A stretch of 37,953 nt of DNA from Candidatus Zixiibacteriota bacterium. GTDB lineage: Bacteria; Zixibacteria; MSB-5A5; JAABVY01. Positions 17,696 to 26,900 of this stretch are shown here, one piece after another; position 1 is the first letter of the stretch, and each line of letters starts with the position of its first letter. The notes beneath the pieces were generated by a model that ran no database searches, had not been told where the DNA came from, and worked only from the letters and a program-made list of their open reading frames with translations. The stretch lies in NCBI GenBank assembly GCA_014728145.1, contig WJMC01000038.1, forward strand, positions 1-37,953. Reading direction: 5' to 3'. The position numbers and the translations under genes were made by a program.

Positions 17696-18448
17696 ATGAG
17701 TATGAACATCAGTCCTGATTCTATCATCTACTGGGAATGGGATTTCTTCAAGGTCAGCGCCACTATCCTGTTTACCTGGGTGGTGATGGCGATTCTGGTC
17801 CTGATTTCATTTCTGGTAACCAGGAATATCAAGAGCGGTCTCGAGATGTCGCGCTGGCAGAGTTTCCTGGAGACTCTGGTCGGCTATATTCGCAATCAGA
17901 TTCGTGAGATAGTGCGCGGAGATCCCAAGATCTATCTGCCGTTTCTGGGAAGTTTGTTTATGTTCATCTCGCTTTCGAATCTTTTGGCTTTCGTGCCGGG
18001 ATATCATCCCCCCACAGGCTCGATCTATACCACCGGAGCTCTGGCTTTATGTGTTTTTTTCGCGGTCCCGATATTCGGTATCGCCCGTGCCGGAGTGGGT
18101 GGATATTTGAAACATTATATTTCGCCGACTCCTATCATGTTTCCGTTTCTGGTGATCTCGGAGTTTTCGCGGACTCTTGCCCTGGCGGTGCGTCTGTTCG
18201 GCAATGTCCTGAGCGGGACTATGATCGCCGCGATCCTTTTGGCGGTAGCGCCTTTTTTCGTGCCGGTGGTGATGCAGGCTTTAAGTCTTCTGATCGGCCA
18301 GATTCATGCCTACATCTTCGCGGTTCTGGCGGCGGTCTACATCGGCTCAGCGGCGCGGGCTCGTTCGGAAGAGGAGCATGAAAGCGGTAAAGAAGATGAT
18401 AAAGATAAAGAAGGGAGAGATGGTGAAAGTGATGAATCCGAAAAATGA
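17696..18448 (+). CDS. atpB: N-type ATPase subunit a
   Basis: 250 residues, the stator channel of the membrane motor. The essential arginine is R166 in LALAVRLFGNVLSG. The other conserved features are PFLGSLFMFISLSNLLAFVPGYHPPT near residues 82-107 and GQIHAYIFAVLAAVYIG near 201-217. After the last helix the protein carries a very charged tail of about 29 residues (SEEEHESGKEDDKDKEGRDG and on), which is unusual for subunit a. A second ATG six bases on (17702) is better placed relative to GAAAGG and may be the true start. A gap of 48 bp separates it from atpE. Confidence 0.94.
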   Translation: MSMNISPDSIIYWEWDFFKVSATILFTWVVMAILVLISFLVTRNIKSGLEMSRWQSFLETLVGYIRNQIREIVRGDPKIYLPFLGSLFMFISLSNLLAFVPGYHPPTGSIYTTGALALCVFFAVPIFGIARAGVGGYLKHYISPTPIMFPFLVISEFSRTLALAVRLFGNVLSGTMIAAILLAVAPFFVPVVMQALSLLIGQIHAYIFAVLAAVYIGSAARARSEEEHESGKEDDKDKEGRDGESDESEK

Positions 18449-18496
18449 TCTGATAACGATATACAATTCAATGAATATAGAAGAGGAGGACAACTG

Positions 18497-18778
18497 ATGG
18501 ACAGCGTAACATTAATCGGAGCGGCTTCGGTTCTGGCCTCCGGGCTGGCGATTTCTATCGGTTCGATCGGTCCCGCTCTGGGTGAGGGTCGCGCGCTGGC
18601 GAGGGCGTTGGATTCAATGGCGCAACAGCCGGATGAATCCAGCAATATCACCCGGACCCTGTTTGTCGGCATGGCCATGATAGAATCGACAGCGATTTAC
18701 TGCTTCGTGATCGCCATCATCCTGATTTTTGCCAACCCGTTCTGGAATCATGTAACCGCGCAGGCGGGAGGTCAATAG
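18497..18778 (+). CDS. atpE: N-type ATPase c subunit (rotor ring)
   Basis: 93 residues, two helices joined by a polar loop (MAQQPDESSN). The ion-binding glutamate is E63 in MIESTAIYCF, followed by S64, T65 and Y68. This is the same E-S-T-x-x-Y pattern as in sodium-binding c subunits such as that of Ilyobacter. In the first helix the usual Gln32 of that family is replaced by E30 (GPALGEGRA), exactly 33 residues before E63 as in the model protein. N-ATPase c subunits commonly have two carboxylates. The motif favours Na+, but the Burkholderia N-ATPase was shown to pump H+, so ion choice is open. AGGAGG lies 8 bases before the ATG. Confidence 0.93.
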   Translation: MDSVTLIGAASVLASGLAISIGSIGPALGEGRALARALDSMAQQPDESSNITRTLFVGMAMIESTAIYCFVIAIILIFANPFWNHVTAQAGGQ

Positions 18779-18780
18779 AA

Positions 18781-19605
18781 ATGCAAATTGACTGGTTTAC
18801 ATTGATCGCGCAGATCGTAAACTTTCTGATTCTGGTCTGGCTCTTGAAGCATTTTCTCTACGATCGGATCGTCAAGGCGATGGACAAGCGTCGTGAGAAA
18901 ATCGCCGCAAAAATAAATGAAGCCGACGACACGAAGTCGGAAGCGGAAAAACTTCGCTCCGAATATCAGGATAAGCTTTCTGACCTGGAAGACAAACAAG
19001 ATGAGATCATATCCGAGGCCAGAGAGAAAGCCGAAGAAAAACGCAAAGAGATGACGCGCCAGGCCAGAGAAGAGATCGAAAAAATGCGCCAAAGCTGGAA
19101 GGAAGCGCTCGAAAACGAAAAACAATCAGTCGTAGAAGAGCTTCGTCGCAACGCCGCGCGCCAGGTTTTCGGTATCTCGCGCAAGGTGCTGAATGAATTG
19201 GCGGATGTCGAGATCGAGGAGAGGATCGTGGAAAGATTTCTGGATCGTTTCTCCGAGCTCAGCCAGAAAGATATGGATAAGCTGAAAGCGACCGCGAAAA
19301 GCAAAGACAGCGACGTCAGAATTGACTCAGCCTTCGAGATCTCCGGCAAAAATCGCGAGAAACTGACCAAAAGGCTCAAACAGGTCTTAGACGGAATCAA
19401 AGATATTGACTATCAAACTGATAGCGACCTTCTGGGCGGTGTGGTTCTTGAAGCGGGTGGTCAGAGAGTCGAATGGAATATCGCTGACTACCTGGAAAAT
19501 CTCGAAAACGATTTCAAAAACCGTCTTTCTAACTTGAAAAGCGAAACAGCAGAAGCGGAAAATCAAACAGATAGCGAACGGAAATCTGAAAGCGAAGAAA
19601 AGTAA
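18781..19605 (+). CDS. atpF: N-type ATPase subunit b with delta-like C-terminus
   Basis: A 274-residue peripheral stalk protein, longer than the usual b subunit of about 160. One membrane helix (DWFTLIAQIVNFLILVWLLKHFLY) is followed by a long charged coiled coil to about residue 150. The last third contains a stretch resembling the C-terminal part of the delta subunit: DSDLLGGVVLEAGGQRVEW near residue 215-233. No separate atpH gene occurs in the operon, so this protein probably does the delta job too, as known for N-ATPases. It begins 2 bp after the atpE stop. The very C-terminus is a Ser/Glu/Lys-rich tail. Confidence 0.9.
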   Translation: MQIDWFTLIAQIVNFLILVWLLKHFLYDRIVKAMDKRREKIAAKINEADDTKSEAEKLRSEYQDKLSDLEDKQDEIISEAREKAEEKRKEMTRQAREEIEKMRQSWKEALENEKQSVVEELRRNAARQVFGISRKVLNELADVEIEERIVERFLDRFSELSQKDMDKLKATAKSKDSDVRIDSAFEISGKNREKLTKRLKQVLDGIKDIDYQTDSDLLGGVVLEAGGQRVEWNIADYLENLENDFKNRLSNLKSETAEAENQTDSERKSESEEK

Positions 19606-19609
19606 CATT

Positions 19610-21151
19610 ATGAGTTACAAAACTAAAGATCTGAGGACTCTTCTGGACGACACCCTGAAGGTGATAGAAGAATCCAGAGAGGATTACATTCATGAGCTCC
19701 GGCTATACGAAAGCGGCCGCGCGATCTCGGTCACTTCCAGTATCGCCTGGATCAAAGGGTTGCAGGGTGCCGGATATCAGGAGCTTCTGCGTTTTGCGGG
19801 TGATTTACGCGGTATGGTCTTCAACCTCCGGCCGAAAAGGCTGGGAGTCGTGCTTTTGGATAAAGGGGCTGAAATCCCGGTCGGGAGCGAGGTTCGTCGC
19901 ACACGCAGTGTGGTCGATGTGCCGGTCGGCGAAGCGCTTCTGGGCCGGGTTGTCGACGCGGTCGGTCGTCCCCAGGATGGACAGGGGCAGATTCGTTCTG
20001 ATGAGAGACTGCCAATCGAAAGGGAAGCGCCTCCAATGATCGAACGAGATCCGGTCAAAAAACCGCTTCAGACCGGCGTCAAGGCTGTCGATACGCTGAT
20101 ACCGATCGGACGGGGGCAACGCGAATTGATACTGGGCGACCGCAAAACCGGCAAGACCGCGATTGCAGTCGACACGATCATAAATCAACGTGGCCGGAAC
20201 GTGGCCTGCATTTACTGCGCGATCGGCAAAAAAAGCTCCGATATCGCTTCGGTCATCGACGATTTAAAAGAATATGATGCTCTCGATTATACCACCGTAG
20301 TTGCCACATCGGGCGAGGATCCGCCTGGATTGAAATTCGTTGCGCCATACGCCGCCTGTTCGATGGGCGAATATTTCCGAGATCGTGGTCAGGACGCTTT
20401 GGTGATTTATGACGATCTGACGCTGCATGCCAGAGCCTACCGCGAACTCTCGCTTTTGTTGAGACGTCCTCCTGCGCGCGAGGCGTATCCGGGTGATATT
20501 TTCTATATTCATTCCCGTCTGCTGGAGCGAGCCACTCATTTGAATAAAGAACTCGGCGGCGGTTCGCTGACCGCTCTGCCGATAATCGAGACTCAGGCAC
20601 AAAACATTTCGGCCTATATCCCGACCAACCTGATCTCGATTACCGACGGACAGATATATCTCTCGCCCAAGCTCAATCGCCAGGGGATTCTGCCGGCTAT
20701 TGATGTGGGCAAATCGGTTTCCCGTGTGGGCGGCAAGACCCAGCTTCCAGCTTACCGCGGACTGGCCGGCGATCTGAAGCTGGCTTACTCGCAGTTCGAA
20801 GAACTGGAAACATTTTCACGTTTCAGCACCCGGCTGGATGAAGAGACCCGCGCCAAGCTGAAACGGGGCGAACAGGTCCGCGAAGCGCTCAAACAGCCCC
20901 AGTATCAGCCGATCAGTGTGCCCGAACAGATCGCTGTCCTGGTGGCCGTCAACCGTGGCCTCTTTGACAGAATCGATACCGATCAGGTCACCGAGGCTTC
21001 GCAAAAAGTACGCAGGGTGATGACGGACAAAGTGGAAAAAATATCCGCTAAAATCCAAGAAGGTGAAAAGCTCTCTGACGACGATCTGGATAAATTGGAA
21101 ACATTGTTTAAGCAAGCCCTCGATCTGAAGGATTCAGATGCTGACTCTTGA
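19610..21151 (+). CDS. atpA: N-type ATPase alpha subunit
   Basis: 513 residues, the non-catalytic nucleotide-binding partner of beta in the ATPase head. The P-loop is GDRKTGKTAIAVDTI (176-183 for the core), and the alpha signature regions APYAACSMGEYFRDRGQDAL, IYDDLTLHARAYRELSLLLRRPP and FYIHSRLLERA are intact. The RQGILPAIDVGKSVSRVGGKTQ region near the C-terminal third is typical. The start is the ATG 4 bp after atpF, with only a weak ribosome-binding site, so translation may be coupled. Its last 14 bp overlap atpG. Confidence 0.96.
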   Translation: MSYKTKDLRTLLDDTLKVIEESREDYIHELRLYESGRAISVTSSIAWIKGLQGAGYQELLRFAGDLRGMVFNLRPKRLGVVLLDKGAEIPVGSEVRRTRSVVDVPVGEALLGRVVDAVGRPQDGQGQIRSDERLPIEREAPPMIERDPVKKPLQTGVKAVDTLIPIGRGQRELILGDRKTGKTAIAVDTIINQRGRNVACIYCAIGKKSSDIASVIDDLKEYDALDYTTVVATSGEDPPGLKFVAPYAACSMGEYFRDRGQDALVIYDDLTLHARAYRELSLLLRRPPAREAYPGDIFYIHSRLLERATHLNKELGGGSLTALPIIETQAQNISAYIPTNLISITDGQIYLSPKLNRQGILPAIDVGKSVSRVGGKTQLPAYRGLAGDLKLAYSQFEELETFSRFSTRLDEETRAKLKRGEQVREALKQPQYQPISVPEQIAVLVAVNRGLFDRIDTDQVTEASQKVRRVMTDKVEKISAKIQEGEKLSDDDLDKLETLFKQALDLKDSDADS

Positions 21152-22073
21152 AGCTCTGCAACACAAAATCTCAAGCGGTGAAGACCTCTTATCAGTAGTC
21201 AAGACCATGAAGGCGATGGCGGCAGTCAGTATTCGTCAGTATGAAAAGGCGGTCGAATCAGCAGAGGCCTACTTTGATACGGTAGAACTTGGATTTCGGG
21301 CGCTCTTTCGTCGGGGTCGAAATATCGGCGACCTGATTGCTGGTTACCAGAAGACCGAGACAACGATAGTCCTCGCGGTCGGTTCGGATCAGGGGATGTG
21401 CGGTCAGTTCAATGAGAGGATTTTTGGCCTGATGGAAAACGGCTTGAATGAATTGGAAAACGAAAATCAAAACCTCAGAGTTCTGGCGATTGGTGCCAAG
21501 CTGAGCGGTTTGATATCGAGTTCTGATACTGAATTAAAACAAACATTCCGCGCCCCCGCTTCGATTCGCACTGTATCCAGCACGGTCGAGGAAATCCTGT
21601 TTTATCTGAGTCAGGTCGGCAGCGAGGTGGGCATTTTCAGCCTGCATCTCTACTACAATGCCAAAAGTTCCGGTTCCAGCTATGAGCCGCTTCATATCAT
21701 GCTTCTGCCTTTCGGTCTAAACTATGCGGAAAATTTGAGAGAGAAAGGCTGGCAGAGCGACCAGATTCCTTCTTTTCGGATTTCAAGTCGTCAATTGTTG
21801 TCGTCACTGACTCGGCAGTATATGTTCGCCGGTCTCTACCGTGCCCTGGCGGAATCACTGGCCAGCGAAAACGCCAGCCGACTGGCGGCAATGCAGGCGG
21901 CCGAGAAAAACATCGAGGAGCGACTAAAGCAGTATACCACCGAATACCACCACCAGAGACAGGAAAGCATTACCTCTGAGCTTCTGGATATGGTGGCCGG
22001 ATTCGAAGCCCTGACCGGTGATGACGAAGATGAAGAGGAGGATAGTGATGAAGACAGCGTTTCTGGAATGTGA
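21138..22073 (+). CDS. atpG: N-type ATPase gamma subunit
   Basis: 311 residues, the rotating central shaft. The N-terminal helix contains LLSVVKTMKAMAAVSIRQYE, and the C-terminal helix contains ENASRLAAMQAAEKNIEERLK, the two halves of the coiled coil that enters the alpha/beta ring. GSDQGMCGQFNERI in the middle matches the gamma Rossmann-like domain. It overlaps atpA by 14 bp and the dehydrogenase gene by 26 bp. After the coiled coil the protein ends in an acidic run (GDDEDEEEDSDEDSVSGM), absent from usual gamma subunits. The overlap with the next gene explains part of this extension. Confidence 0.93.
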   Translation: MLTLEALQHKISSGEDLLSVVKTMKAMAAVSIRQYEKAVESAEAYFDTVELGFRALFRRGRNIGDLIAGYQKTETTIVLAVGSDQGMCGQFNERIFGLMENGLNELENENQNLRVLAIGAKLSGLISSSDTELKQTFRAPASIRTVSSTVEEILFYLSQVGSEVGIFSLHLYYNAKSSGSSYEPLHIMLLPFGLNYAENLREKGWQSDQIPSFRISSRQLLSSLTRQYMFAGLYRALAESLASENASRLAAMQAAEKNIEERLKQYTTEYHHQRQESITSELLDMVAGFEALTGDDEDEEEDSDEDSVSGM

Positions 22074-23052
22074 AGAATGGGAAAAGCAAATCATACAGGA
22101 TCTTTTAAAAATTGACCATATCAAATTCTCCGAAAAGGAATTATCGGCTGAAAATGTTGAAAATTATGCCGACTTCGAGATAATTTCAACTTTCATCTAT
22201 TCAGATCTCGACCTGAAGGTGCTTGAGAAACTGGATAATCTAAAGATGATCGCCACCCGTTCGACCGGATTCGACCATATCGATATGGATTACTGCAAAG
22301 AAAATGATATCATTGTCTCCAACGTCCCCACTTACGGCTCGCGGACTGTGGCTGAACATGTCTTCGGACTTTTATTGACGATCAGTCATAACCTGACTGA
22401 AGCGATCGATCGCACCCGCAAGGGTGATTTCTCGCAGGAAGGCCTTTCAGGATTCGATCTTCACGGAAAAATCCTGGGGATAATCGGTACCGGAAAGATT
22501 GGTCGTCGCGCGATTGAAATCGCCCGGGGGTTTGCTATGCAGGTTCTGGCTTTCGATGTGAAACCGGATGAGGAACTGGCCGATAAATTCGGTTTCGAGT
22601 ATGTCGATTTCGACCAGCTTTTGGAAGAATCGGATGTGATCAGTTTGCATGTGCCTGCCAACAAAAAGACCCGGCATATGATAGCGAAAGATCAGTTCGA
22701 GAAGATGAAAGCGGGAGTGGTTCTGATCAATACCTCGCGCGGTTCGGTGATCGATGTCGAGGCTCTGGTCAATGCCCTGGGAAGCGGAAAAGTTCGAGCG
22801 GCAGGTCTGGATGTGTTACCCGAAGAGCCTGTAATTCGCGAGGAGGCCGAGCTTCTGCGCAGTGTTTTCCGTCGTGAACACGACCTGGAGACTCTTCTGG
22901 CCAATCATATCCTGCTCAGGCTTCGCAATGTCGTAGTCACTCCCCACAGCGCTTTCAATACCAGAGAAGCGGTAACCCGGATTCTGAAAACCTCGGCTGA
23001 AAATATACGCTCATTCATGGAAGGCAAACCACAAAATGAAGTCAGCGGTTAA
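22048..23052 (+). CDS. D-2-hydroxyacid dehydrogenase (D-lactate dehydrogenase-like)
   Basis: A 334-residue NAD-dependent enzyme of the D-isomer-specific 2-hydroxyacid dehydrogenase family. The NAD-binding fold has GIIGTGKIGRRA (G147, G149, G152). Catalytic residues are Arg231 (INTSRGSVIDV), Glu260 (DVLPEEP) and His300 (VVTPHSAFNT). The N-terminal signature TRSTGFDHIDMDYCKEN is typical of the D-lactate dehydrogenase branch, though the 2-oxoacid substrate cannot be read from sequence. The ATG at 22048 has AGGAGG eight bases upstream and lies inside the atpG gene by 26 bp, so the enzyme is co-transcribed with the ATPase. It may reoxidise NADH during fermentation while the ATPase uses fermentation ATP to keep an ion gradient. 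That pairing is an inference. Confidence 0.88.
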   Translation: MKTAFLECEEWEKQIIQDLLKIDHIKFSEKELSAENVENYADFEIISTFIYSDLDLKVLEKLDNLKMIATRSTGFDHIDMDYCKENDIIVSNVPTYGSRTVAEHVFGLLLTISHNLTEAIDRTRKGDFSQEGLSGFDLHGKILGIIGTGKIGRRAIEIARGFAMQVLAFDVKPDEELADKFGFEYVDFDQLLEESDVISLHVPANKKTRHMIAKDQFEKMKAGVVLINTSRGSVIDVEALVNALGSGKVRAAGLDVLPEEPVIREEAELLRSVFRREHDLETLLANHILLRLRNVVVTPHSAFNTREAVTRILKTSAENIRSFMEGKPQNEVSG

Positions 23053-23094
23053 ATGTTGAACCACTGATTCTGCAGACAACTAACTATTACTTAA

Positions 23095-23175
23095 CGTAAT
23101 AATCTTACGTACTTTATTTACGTATTCTTTATGCAATTAACTCGTATTGAACAATCAACTACCTGTAGCCATATT
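23095..23175 (+). promoter_or_regulatory. Direct-repeat operator array and promoter upstream of the BON block, copy 2
   Basis: Hexamers CGTAAT (23095), CGTACT (23108), CGTATT (23121) and CGTATT (23143) are spaced 13, 13 and 22 bp. The last leads into TTGAAC (23147-23152) and, 17 bp on, CATATT (23170-23175). The 13-22 spacing and the overlap with the -35 are the same as upstream of ppsA. The first BON gene starts about 60 bp downstream. Confidence 0.6.
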
Positions 23176-23237
23176 TAAGTTGAATCTGATAGTGAACTCT
23201 GACTTTGCAAACACTCAAAAGGAAGGAGTGATCGCAA

Positions 23238-23906
23238 ATGCCTCGAGTAGACGAAGAAATCAAAAAGGATGTAGTTGATCAGTTGTATTGGGATGACCGC
23301 GTGGATGCTTCTGACATCAAAGTTAAAGTTGATTCGGGCGAAGTCGAACTCTCGGGTACAGTCCCGTATTATTCGACACGGCGGGTTGCCCAGAATGACA
23401 GCTGGAATGTTCTCGGAGTGAGAGCCCTTGAAAACCGGCTGAGAGTCGATTACCCGGAAACGGTTCCGGTACCTTCAGATGCGGAAATACAGGCTAATCT
23501 GATCGATCTTTTCAGACTCGATCCGGAGTTGGATCATTCGAAAATAACACCGACGGTTGAATCCGGAAGAGTCCGGCTGGAAGGTGAAGTAAATAAACTC
23601 TGGAAAAAAGCCTGGGTAGAAAATCTGGTTGAAGGTGCCTACGGCGTTACTGAGATAGATAACCGGATAACTGTGGTCCCGACCGAAAGCTTAGTTGATA
23701 CCGCTATCGCGGAAGATCTGCAGGCGGCCCTGCGTCGAAATATCTATGTCGCAGAAGAAGAGATCGATATTAAAGTGCAGGATGGTGTGGTGACTATTCT
23801 TGGCACGGTCGACGATTGGATTTCCGCACGTGCTGCTTATAATACTGCTCTCTACACTGCTGGTGCGACCGATGTCATCAACAAAATGGTAATAGCGAAG
23901 AAGTAA
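23238..23906 (+). CDS. Triple BON-domain protein without signal peptide
   Basis: 222 residues made of three BON domains (about 5-72, 78-148 and 152-222). Each has the alpha-beta pattern ending in a strand such as VELSGTV, VRLEGEV or VTILGTV. BON domains are known from OsmY and related proteins and may bind phospholipid or polymers. There is no signal peptide, so this one should be cytoplasmic, unlike OsmY. The start ATG has AAGGAAGGAG upstream. Domains 1 and 3 resemble the two domains of the BON protein at 27115-27660, so the two genes are paralogues. It is the first gene after the repeat-array promoter. Confidence 0.88.
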   Translation: MPRVDEEIKKDVVDQLYWDDRVDASDIKVKVDSGEVELSGTVPYYSTRRVAQNDSWNVLGVRALENRLRVDYPETVPVPSDAEIQANLIDLFRLDPELDHSKITPTVESGRVRLEGEVNKLWKKAWVENLVEGAYGVTEIDNRITVVPTESLVDTAIAEDLQAALRRNIYVAEEEIDIKVQDGVVTILGTVDDWISARAAYNTALYTAGATDVINKMVIAKK

Positions 23907-23991
23907 GCTGATTCGCAGTTGAAATGACTTTCCGGTGGTCCAATCTAAAAACGCATGCTACCTGTTTTACAGTACTGGAGGATTTAACAGG

Positions 23992-26900
23992 ATGAACACA
24001 AGCTGTTTTAATCGTCCCTTTTCCATATTCGTAATGACACTATTTCTCGTTTTTGCAGATGCGTTCATGCCGGATTTGTCTGCACAGTATTTCGGTCGCA
24101 ACAAAGTGCAGTACGAAGATTTTGATTTCAATATAATCGAAACCGACAATTTTAAGATTTATCATTATGCTGAAGAGGGACAGGCGGCTGAGGACGCGTC
24201 GTATATGGCCGAACGCTGGTACCGACGTTTTTCAAGACTCTTCAATCACGAGATAAAAAACAAACAGCCTTTGATCCTGTATGCCAATCATGCTGATTTT
24301 AAGCAGACAAATGTCATCCAGGGACTGATCAATCAATCAGTCGGTGGTGTGACTGAAGGCCTGCGTCAACGCGTAGTGATCCCCATGACTGGTGTTTACA
24401 GTGAGGACAATCATGTTCTCGGCCATGAACTGGCCCATGCGTTTCAGTACGATATCGCCAAAGAGCTGGGTGTCAGGCTCTCCAGAATGGGACGACTGCC
24501 ACTATTCTTCATTGAAGGCACATCGGAATACCTGTCGATCGGTCGCGGGGATGTGCTTACCTCAATGTGGATGCGTGACGCGGTTATTCATGATGATCTG
24601 CCGGGAATCGAAGAGCTCTCCTGGAATCGGCGTTACTTCCCATACCGCTGGGGACACGCTTTTATGGCCTATGTCGCGGGGCGTCTTGGGGATGATGTCG
24701 TATTCGACCTGTATGCGGGTACTCTTAAGAATAGCTGGACCAAAGCTCTTGAAACAGTCCTGGGCGACAGCCTCAAGGCGGTTTCAGATGATTGGAGACG
24801 GACAATTCGCGATGAGTATCTTCCCCAGGTAAAAAACCGAACCCATCCGGACAGCCTCGGCAAAAAGGTCATTTCCGGTCAGGAAGGGATGAATCTGGCT
24901 CCGTCAATAAGTCCCGATGGGCGCTATCTGGCATTTGTATCGAACCGTGAATTGTTTACGCTGAACCTGTATCTGGCCGACGCCAATAGCGGTGAAATTT
25001 TGGATGAGCTGGTCAGCTCAAATACCGATGCCCATTTCGATGCCCTCCGATTTACGAACTCTTCGGGGGGATGGTCGCCGGATTCGAAAAAAATCGCTTT
25101 TGTTGTATTTAAAGATGGCGACAATGCCGTTGCTGTTCTCGATGTAAAATCACGAGATGTGGAAAAAGTGATTCCATTTGAACAGGTCGATAACTTAAAT
25201 GATCTGGCATTTTCTCCCGATGGTAGTAAAATTGCAATAACTGGTACCAGCGGAGGTATCAGCGACCTGTACATTTACGATTTCCAAACAGAGACGATTG
25301 AACAATTAACTGATGATCGCTATGCAGAAATACAGCCCGACTGGTCGCCCGATGGCAAAACCATCGCTTTCGCCACTGATCGCGGAAAAGGAACAGATTT
25401 TGAAAGGCTCGTTTTCGAGCGTATGAATATCGGCCTGTTGAACCTGGCCGAGAATGACGTTGAATTGCTGCTGATTTCACCCGATGCCAAGCATATTGAA
25501 CCGCAGTTTTCCGCCGATGGTGAAAGCTTGTACTTTGTTTCCGATCCCGATGGCTTTTCCAATTTGTATCGTTACTCATTCTCGGAACAGAGCTACTATA
25601 AGCTGACTGATGTGGCTACCGGTATTTCCGGTCTGACCGAGCTTTCACCTACCATGTCGATTGCTCCCGGTGATAATTTAGCGGCCTTTACGGTCTTCAG
25701 CAAAATGGAATACGGGATCCATACGCTAGATTTGAACCAGGTTAATGAACTGCCCTATTCCGGGGAAGCTGACGCGCTGGCAAACAATTCAAACCTGCCT
25801 CCAGCTGTTTATGAGAGTTTCGTGAATAGCTATATTCTGGCCGAAAACACCCGCCGTCCGGAACTGTCGAAATTCTACCGCAATGAGTATTCGCCCTCGC
25901 TGGATCTAATCTACGCCGGAAGATCAATGCTTGGTGTGGCAGTAGATCGCTATGGCGCTTCGCTGGGCGGGGCAGTCAATCTTCTCTACAGCGATATGCT
26001 CGGCAATCATCTTTTAAATGTTACTGCGCAGATTAACGGCGGACTTAAGGACCTGGGTGGGCAGGTTCTATACATAAATCGCGATAACCGTATAAACTGG
26101 GGCGCTATGATCGGGCATATACCGTATCAGACAGCCCGCATGTTTACCGGTTATGATACAGTCACGGTCAATGGCGATCAGGTCATTGCTCGTGAGTATG
26201 AACTTGTACGCGAAAGAGTCTTTAGTGAAAGAGCTTCGCTCATGGCCGAGTATCCACTCAGCCAGAATCGCAGATTTGAAGTCTCGAGCGGATATAATCA
26301 TATCAGTTATGACCGTGAGGTCGACCGGGTCTTTGTTGCCGGAGGAATTGTAGTTGACCGGGAAGAGGAGGATCTGGAAGGTCCCGCTCAACTGAATCTG
26401 TGGCAGAGCTCTCTGGCCTATGTCGGCGACTATTCATTTTTCGGGTTTACCTCGCCGGTGGCTGGAAAGCGTTTTCGTTTTGAAGTCGAGCCGACCCTGG
26501 GTTCGCTTCGGTATCTGACTCTGCTTTTGGATTATCGCCATTATTTCCATTTCCGACCGGCAACCCTTGCTTTTCGCGCAGTTCATCTGGGGCGCTACCT
26601 GGAGGACTCTGAAAGTGACCGTCTTTCCGAGTTGTATCTCGGTAATGAGACGATGGTGCGTGGCTACAGCCTGGGATCGTTCGATTTATCGGAATGTACC
26701 GATTTCAATGAAGAACAAGGATGTGTTGAAGTTGACCGCCTGATCGGATCGAGGCTGGCAGTTTTCAATGCTGAATTGCGTCTGCCTCTTTTGGGCAACA
26801 GCCAGTACGGGTTGATAAATTTTCCGACACTTCCGACCGAGCTCAGTTTCTTTTTCGATGGTGGTCTGGCATGGAAAAAAGGTCAGCATCCAAAGCTGGA

